From assembly GCA_002296525.1 (NCBI GenBank), contig DBIA01000017.1:124001-188000 (forward strand): 64,000 nt of DNA, given 5' to 3'. Positions 59,880 to 64,000 of the stretch are shown here, in pieces. Both the position numbers and the translations under genes were made by a program. Below the pieces are notes generated by a model. It had not been told where the DNA came from, ran no database searches, and was given only the letters and a program-made list of their open reading frames with translations. Source of the DNA: Candidatus Neomicrothrix sp. UBA814. Lineage in GTDB: Bacteria > Actinomycetota > Acidimicrobiia > Acidimicrobiales > Poriferisodalaceae. Numbering within the stretch: position 1 is the stretch's first letter; each line of letters opens with the position of its first letter.

Positions 59880-61604
59880 ATGAATCTCTTGGACGTCAGT
59901 AATATCTCCATGGGATTTCCGAACAAAGACCTCTTTTCTGGCTTGTCTTTTACGGTCAAAGAAGGAGAGAGACTTGCCGTACTGGGCGTCAACGGCGCAG
60001 GAAAATCGACCCTTCTCACCGTTCTTGCAGGGATGGAAAAGCCCGACGAAGGCATTATTCGGCGCCGTCAAAACCTCAGCTTGTCTCTGCTTTTGCAACG
60101 TCCGAATCTAGGAGACGGAACAGTGGGCGAGCTGTTGGGTGACAGTTGGGAAGCCCAAGCGGCTATGGACCGCTTCGGTTTGACGGACGTCGCAGAGCGT
60201 CAAGCCTCAATTCTCTCGGGGGGTGAACAAAGGCGCGTCGCCCTAGCAATGACGCTCAAAGATAAAAGCGCTGACCTGCTTCTTCTTGATGAACCAACGA
60301 ATCACTTAGATTTCCAGGGAATTGAATACCTAGAGACCGTCCTTGGGAGCTTTCCTGGCGGCGTGATCTTCGTTTCCCATGATCGACAACTAGTTGAGCA
60401 AGTCGCTACTAAGACAGTTGAGCTAACAGCCAACGGCTCATATGTGACAGGTGGAGGATATCAAGCTCATTTAAAGGCCCAAGCCGAACGACATCGCAAA
60501 GCCGAGCGTGACGAGGCAACAAGACTTACCCTTGCCCGCAAAGAGTTAGCATGGCTTCAAAGAGGGGCTCGTGCCCGACGAAGGAAGCCAAAATCGCGAT
60601 TGGCGATAGCCCACCAAACTCTTCGTGTCGATGAGAAGGATGATGCAAGAGAACGCGCCCTTGCGTTGGACACATTCGGTCAACAACGTCTAGGCAAGAA
60701 AGTGATTGATCTGGAAGAGGTGTCCGTTTCCATCCAAGCAGAAACCATATTGCGGCACGTATCGCTGCATCTCGCACCCGATGAGCGTCTAGGCATCGTC
60801 GGTCCTAACGGTTCAGGTAAGTCAACTTTTTTGAATTTAATTGCCGGTTCCGTGACTCCTGAACAGGGCACGGTGGAATATGGCTCCACTGTTCGCGTCG
60901 GATACTTCGATCAAATGGGAGAGTCACTTGACCAAGAACTCACCGTTGAGGAAGTAATCGCCGGCCCAGGCTCGCGTTTGGACCACAACCAGTCAGCGTT
61001 ATTGCGTCAATTCTGGTTCGAAGCCGCTACCCACCGGGCTCGCATAGGAACCCTTTCGGGAGGCGAACAACGACGACTTCAGCTATTGGCGGTTCTCGCT
61101 CAGGAACCCAACGTTCTGCTCCTAGATGAACCAACGAACGACCTCGACATAGACACGCTTCGAGCACTCGAAAATTGGCTGGACGACTTTCAAGGAGCCC
61201 TTGTTGTAGTCAGCCACGACCGCGTTTTCCTCGAACGAGTCGCTGAACATGTGGCTGCCATCGGCAAGCAAGGCCTCATCCCATTGGGTTTGGGGGAGGC
61301 GGTATGGGAGAACTCGAAGATAGATCCGCCGAGCCCAAAGCGGACCGAGCCAAGTCGCGCCCAAAAAAACACTCCGTCGGGAAGATCTATGTCAACGCTG
61401 CAACACCTTCTCAGTGGTATCGAACTGGAACTCGAACAATACGAGCTACAACGTGACGAATATGCATCGATGCTTGATGACAAAGAGCTGTCCTACGAAT
61501 CTCGTCAAGAAATCTCTGAGTTGTTCGCGGCAACACTTGAGCACCTAAAAAAAACCGAACAGAGATGGCTTGAGATATCAGAAGAGATGGAGAGACGCGC
61601 GTAG
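59880..61604 (+). CDS. ABC-F family ATPase (Uup/EttA-like)
   Basis: 574 residues with two ABC domains and no membrane segment. Walker A is G-V-N-G-A-G-K-S-T and G-P-N-G-S-G-K-S-T; the signatures are L-S-G-G-E-Q-R-R in both; Walker B is L-L-L-D-E-P-T-N in both. A basic linker with R-R-R-K-P-K and a C-terminal coiled coil follow. ABC-F proteins act on ribosomes in translation or antibiotic protection. The C-terminal coiled coil favours a Uup-like member. ATG 59880; ribosome site weak. Confidence 0.9.
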   Translation: MNLLDVSNISMGFPNKDLFSGLSFTVKEGERLAVLGVNGAGKSTLLTVLAGMEKPDEGIIRRRQNLSLSLLLQRPNLGDGTVGELLGDSWEAQAAMDRFGLTDVAERQASILSGGEQRRVALAMTLKDKSADLLLLDEPTNHLDFQGIEYLETVLGSFPGGVIFVSHDRQLVEQVATKTVELTANGSYVTGGGYQAHLKAQAERHRKAERDEATRLTLARKELAWLQRGARARRRKPKSRLAIAHQTLRVDEKDDARERALALDTFGQQRLGKKVIDLEEVSVSIQAETILRHVSLHLAPDERLGIVGPNGSGKSTFLNLIAGSVTPEQGTVEYGSTVRVGYFDQMGESLDQELTVEEVIAGPGSRLDHNQSALLRQFWFEAATHRARIGTLSGGEQRRLQLLAVLAQEPNVLLLDEPTNDLDIDTLRALENWLDDFQGALVVVSHDRVFLERVAEHVAAIGKQGLIPLGLGEAVWENSKIDPPSPKRTEPSRAQKNTPSGRSMSTLQHLLSGIELELEQYELQRDEYASMLDDKELSYESRQEISELFAATLEHLKKTEQRWLEISEEMERRA

Positions 61605-61626
61605 CTGCTCCGCTACTCTGCCCCCT

Positions 61627-61764
61627 ATGAGCCGACGCACTCACGACCAACACGGTGAATTACGACCGCTACGACATAGGCGCCCAGTAGTTCATTGGAC
61701 AGCGGTCATAGTGTCAGCAGCAATGGTGTTGGCTGGATTTTCCGCACTAGTTGCTGCTTTATGA
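61627..61764 (+). CDS. 45-residue membrane peptide, coupled to elaA-like gene
   Basis: A basic, His- and Arg-rich first half (R-R-T-H-D, L-R-H-R-R-P) followed by one hydrophobic helix reaching the C-terminus (W-T-A-V-I-V to L-V-A-A-L). Its stop overlaps the ATG of the next gene (ATGA), which supports translation. No family recognised. Confidence 0.55.
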   Translation: MSRRTHDQHGELRPLRHRRPVVHWTAVIVSAAMVLAGFSALVAAL

Positions 61765-62183
61765 GCGACATACAGGCCGCAGGCTTCAATGAACTTTCAA
61801 CTGACCGTCTCTACAGCATCTTGCATTTACGAGTTGAAGTCTTCGTCGTCGAACAAGAATGTGCATATTCCGAAATCGATAATCTCGACGCTCAAGCGAC
61901 CCATTATTGGATAGACGATGAAGCAGGTATTGCCTCATATCTACGCGTGCTTCGCGAAGATAATCGTTACAGGATTGGTCGAGTCGTTACCAGAATCGAT
62001 GCCCGGTCCAGAGGGCTGAGTAAACGATTAATGCATCATGTCATGAGTATCACGGAAGGGCCCTGGGTGCTTTCCGCACAGTCGTACCTACGTGACTGGT
62101 ACGCCGACCTTGGTTTCTCTCAGACCGGACCCGAATTCCTAGAAGACGGTATTCCCCATATTCCTATGTTAAGAACCGAATAG
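61761..62183 (+). CDS. GNAT family N-acetyltransferase (ElaA-like)
   Basis: GNAT-fold acetyltransferase of 140 residues. It matches ElaA: L-R-V-E-V-F-V-V-E-Q-E-C-A-Y, then D-N-L-D, I-G-R-V-V-T and the acetyl-CoA loop R-S-R-G-L-S-K-R-L-M. The acceptor is unknown. ATG 61761 overlaps the stop of the small membrane protein. Confidence 0.88.
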   Translation: MSDIQAAGFNELSTDRLYSILHLRVEVFVVEQECAYSEIDNLDAQATHYWIDDEAGIASYLRVLREDNRYRIGRVVTRIDARSRGLSKRLMHHVMSITEGPWVLSAQSYLRDWYADLGFSQTGPEFLEDGIPHIPMLRTE

Positions 62184-62197
62184 TTGGGTTGGATCAG

Positions 62198-63181
62198 CTA
62201 ATTCCGCACATCGACGACAGTACGACCCTTGACTTTGCCGGCGAGGATCTCAGAGCCCAAAGCTGGCACTTCTTCTAAGCCCACCACGGTTGTCATTTCG
62301 GACAACACCTCGCGATCAAGTAACTCGTCCAGGCGAGCCCATGCTGACTCTCGCTTCTCGAATGGACACATAACAGAGTCGATACCTAGCAGGTTGACAC
62401 CGCGAAGAAGGAAAGGGATAACAGTTGTGTCGAGAGCGTTGCCGCCAGCAAGGCCGCATGCCGCAACGCTTGCCCCGTACTGCATCTCAGTTAACACATG
62501 GGCCAGAGTCGTGTCACCCACAGCATCAATACACCCACCCCACCTTTCAGAAGAAAGCGGGCCTGATGGTGGCTCACTTAACTCATCTCGCGCCACGATC
62601 TGAGACGCGCCGAGATTGGTCAAGTAATCACTTGTTTCTGGCCGACCCGTTGACGCGGCAACCTCGTAACCTGCCCGGCTCAACAGGTGAATTCCTACGC
62701 TTCCAACGCCACCCGCGGCACCCGTCACTAATACCGGAGCCGAACCGACACCGTGATCCTCCAGTGCCTGCATAGCCAACATTGAAGTGAGTCCAGCGGT
62801 ACCAACGGCCATTGCATCTAGTTCTGAAACTCCCTCGGGGAGTTTCACAAGCCAGTCGGCATTAACTCGAGCCTTTTCGGAGTACCCACCCCAATGGACC
62901 TCTCCGACTCTCCATCCGGTCAAAACGACACGATCACCCTCGGAATATCGAGGGTCGCTAGAAGCGCTGACAACCCCTGAGAAATCAATTCCCGGCACGT
63001 GCGGGTAGTCGCGAACAAGTCGCCCAATGCCATTCAGAATCATCCCGTCCTTGTAATTCAGAGTGCTGTAAGACACTTCGACCGAAACGTTTCCTTCAGG
63101 CAACTGGCCATCGTCTAAATCCGCGACCTCAGCCGTAACTGCCTTCTCCTCCTGGGTTAACAGCACTGCTCGAAATGTCAT
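62198..63181 (-). CDS. MDR quinone-oxidoreductase family, AcuI-like acrylyl-CoA reductase
   Basis: 327-residue zinc-free medium-chain reductase of the YhdH/AcuI group. Markers are S-T-L-N-Y-K-D-G, P-G-I-D-F-S-G-V-V, and T-G-A-A-G-G-V-G-S-V-G in the Rossmann half. AcuI reduces acrylyl-CoA to propionyl-CoA, as in DMSP catabolism, but no DMSP lyase or demethylase is in the window, so this stays a family-level call. ATG 63181 has GAGG close upstream. Confidence 0.85.
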   Translation of the reverse strand: MTFRAVLLTQEEKAVTAEVADLDDGQLPEGNVSVEVSYSTLNYKDGMILNGIGRLVRDYPHVPGIDFSGVVSASSDPRYSEGDRVVLTGWRVGEVHWGGYSEKARVNADWLVKLPEGVSELDAMAVGTAGLTSMLAMQALEDHGVGSAPVLVTGAAGGVGSVGIHLLSRAGYEVAASTGRPETSDYLTNLGASQIVARDELSEPPSGPLSSERWGGCIDAVGDTTLAHVLTEMQYGASVAACGLAGGNALDTTVIPFLLRGVNLLGIDSVMCPFEKRESAWARLDELLDREVLSEMTTVVGLEEVPALGSEILAGKVKGRTVVDVRN

Positions 63182-63294
63182 CAATCCTCACTCATTAATC
63201 TTCCCGATATAGGAACTAGGTTGGATCCGGACCTTACTCCCCCCAGACCTAGCTGTCCTATGTTCCGGGTCTCAGTCCTCGGTAGGATAAAGGA

Positions 63295-63912
63295 ATGTCC
63301 GAAAGACAAATCGTAAACGTCACTGAGTCAGCTTTAGAAAAAGTCCTCGAATTGCGTGCCGGTGAAGAAGACGCCGATCAACTCGCCTTGCGGATTGAGA
63401 TCGTTGGAACGCAAGGCGTCGACTACTCCTACGACCTAGCGTTTGAAGTCTTAGGCGAAGCAGACTCCGACGATGTTCCTACCCATGTTGGGCAGGGACT
63501 CACAGTTCTGGTTCCGAGTCGAGATGTGGCGAAACTAGAAGGAGCCACTCTTGATTTGCCCACTAACGCGAATCAACCTGGCTTAGTTTTGCGTAATCCG
63601 AATCGTCCAGATCTTGGGCCTAATGCCACGCTCGACTTGTCTGGGACCGTAGAAGAACAGGTCCAAGAAGTATTAGTGAAAAGAATTAACCCTTCGATAG
63701 CAGCTCATGGTGGTTTCGCGGAACTTGTGCGAGTCGAAGGATCAACTGTCTTTGTCAAACTTGGCGGCGGTTGTCAGGGTTGCGGAATGGCCAATGCGAC
63801 TGTCACCGCAGGAATCGAAAAAACTTTGACTGAACTTATCGAGGGAGTCGAGCACGTCCTCGACATCACCGATCACACCTCCGGTGAAAACCCGTATTTC
63901 GCAGCTACATGA
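63295..63912 (+). CDS. NfuA-like Fe-S cluster carrier
   Basis: 205 residues: a degenerate A-type (IscA-like) N-terminal domain without the usual Cys set, then a NifU C-terminal domain with the cluster-binding G-G-C-Q-G-C-G-M-A near residues 160-168. This is the NfuA layout. It delivers 4Fe-4S clusters to target proteins. The 113-bp gap upstream is divergent with the AcuI-like gene. After it, 63913-64000 shows only a possible GTG start at 63991 after a GGGGGAG run. Confidence 0.9.
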   Translation: MSERQIVNVTESALEKVLELRAGEEDADQLALRIEIVGTQGVDYSYDLAFEVLGEADSDDVPTHVGQGLTVLVPSRDVAKLEGATLDLPTNANQPGLVLRNPNRPDLGPNATLDLSGTVEEQVQEVLVKRINPSIAAHGGFAELVRVEGSTVFVKLGGGCQGCGMANATVTAGIEKTLTELIEGVEHVLDITDHTSGENPYFAAT

Positions 63913-64000
63913 AAGTTAGGCCTGCTGCCAGATAGCGTCCCTCATCTTGAGCCGCCTAGACTCTGAGGACCAAAACATCTTGGGGGAGAAGTGAGAGGCA

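Noticed and set aside
62198..63181. DMSP catabolic locus based on the AcuI-like gene
   Set aside because: No DMSP lyase, demethylase or transporter nearby; the family also has general reductases.

Overview
The window is a stretch of chromosome from a free-living actinobacterium, most likely a marine member of the Acidimicrobiia or a close relative. The pointers are an MshC-type mycothiol ligase, F420/FMN luciferase-like oxidoreductases, a DUF3516 helicase, a small actinobacterial zinc-ribbon protein, many acyl-CoA and short-chain dehydrogenase (SDR) genes, moderate GC and very short intergenic gaps. Many genes overlap by GTGA or ATGA. I see no rRNA, tRNA, CRISPR array, prophage or insertion sequence. 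The taxon is an inference; no marker phylogeny can be done here.

The main result is that three genes contain an in-frame TGA that is best read as selenocysteine (Sec). They are a glycine-reductase-B-like protein (7869-8774, motif U-P-V-C-H), a cysteine-free Bcp-type peroxiredoxin (22634-23101, motif T-P-G-U-T) and a UGSC-family protein (38097-38627, minus strand, motif U-G-S-C). In each, the protein continues in the same frame after the TGA. Each also has a hairpin whose loop begins 17-21 nt after the TGA and carries the same CCGUG sequence (last C of the stem plus loop), as expected for a bacterial SECIS. A plain gene caller would cut all three in two. No selA, selB, selC or selD gene lies in the window.

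Layout. 1-7.8 kb: partial SDR, MFS exporter, DUF1015 protein, amidohydrolase, two SDRs, CoA-transferase, MaoC dehydratase. 7.9-13.2 kb: a plus-strand run with the GrdB-like selenoprotein, an alpha/beta hydrolase, a degenerate cyclase-like protein, alcohol dehydrogenase, enoyl-CoA hydratase and an APH-like kinase. 13.2-22.5 kb: D-aminoacylase-like amidohydrolase, flavin enzymes (acyl-CoA dehydrogenase-like, PPOX, two luciferase-like), acyl-CoA ligase, copper amine oxidase. 22.6-27.5 kb: Sec-peroxiredoxin, a glucosylglycerate-type phosphorylase convergent with a GT81 glucosyl-3-phosphoglycerate synthase, guaB and a 32-residue membrane peptide. 27.5-35.4 kb: DUF3516 helicase, sugar-lactone oxidase, 2-hydroxyacid dehydrogenase, P450, PrmA, SMP-30 lactonase. 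35.4-39.1 kb: minus-strand cluster of the UGSC selenoprotein with a partner protein of unknown function, MaoC and an atypical SDR, preceded by a limonene-epoxide-hydrolase-like gene. 39.1-41.6 kb: SDR and cobalt-type nitrile hydratase (beta, alpha, accessory). 41.6-45.3 kb: four-gene minus-strand operon with two tandem paralogues of uncertain family, a HAD nucleotidase and a Nudix hydrolase. 45.4-51.2 kb: mshC, parA-like, membrane protein, RecB-like nuclease, mutM, nei, P1 peptidase. 51.2-51.6 kb: the only gap above 300 bp, holding an extended Shine-Dalgarno, a 13-codon ORF and a strong terminator. 51.6-64 kb: YjbR, zinc ribbon, nitroreductase, aminotransferase, pncB, NAD-kinase-like, thiD, an acyl-CoA mutase with isobutyryl-CoA-mutase active-site residues, DUF4333 lipoprotein, ABC-F, ElaA, AcuI-like reductase and NfuA-like protein.

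Together this is a heterotroph's mix of acyl-CoA, amine, nitrile and osmolyte catabolism with housekeeping DNA repair, NAD and thiol metabolism. Scattered within it are Sec redox proteins that may depend on mycothiol or thioredoxin (inference).
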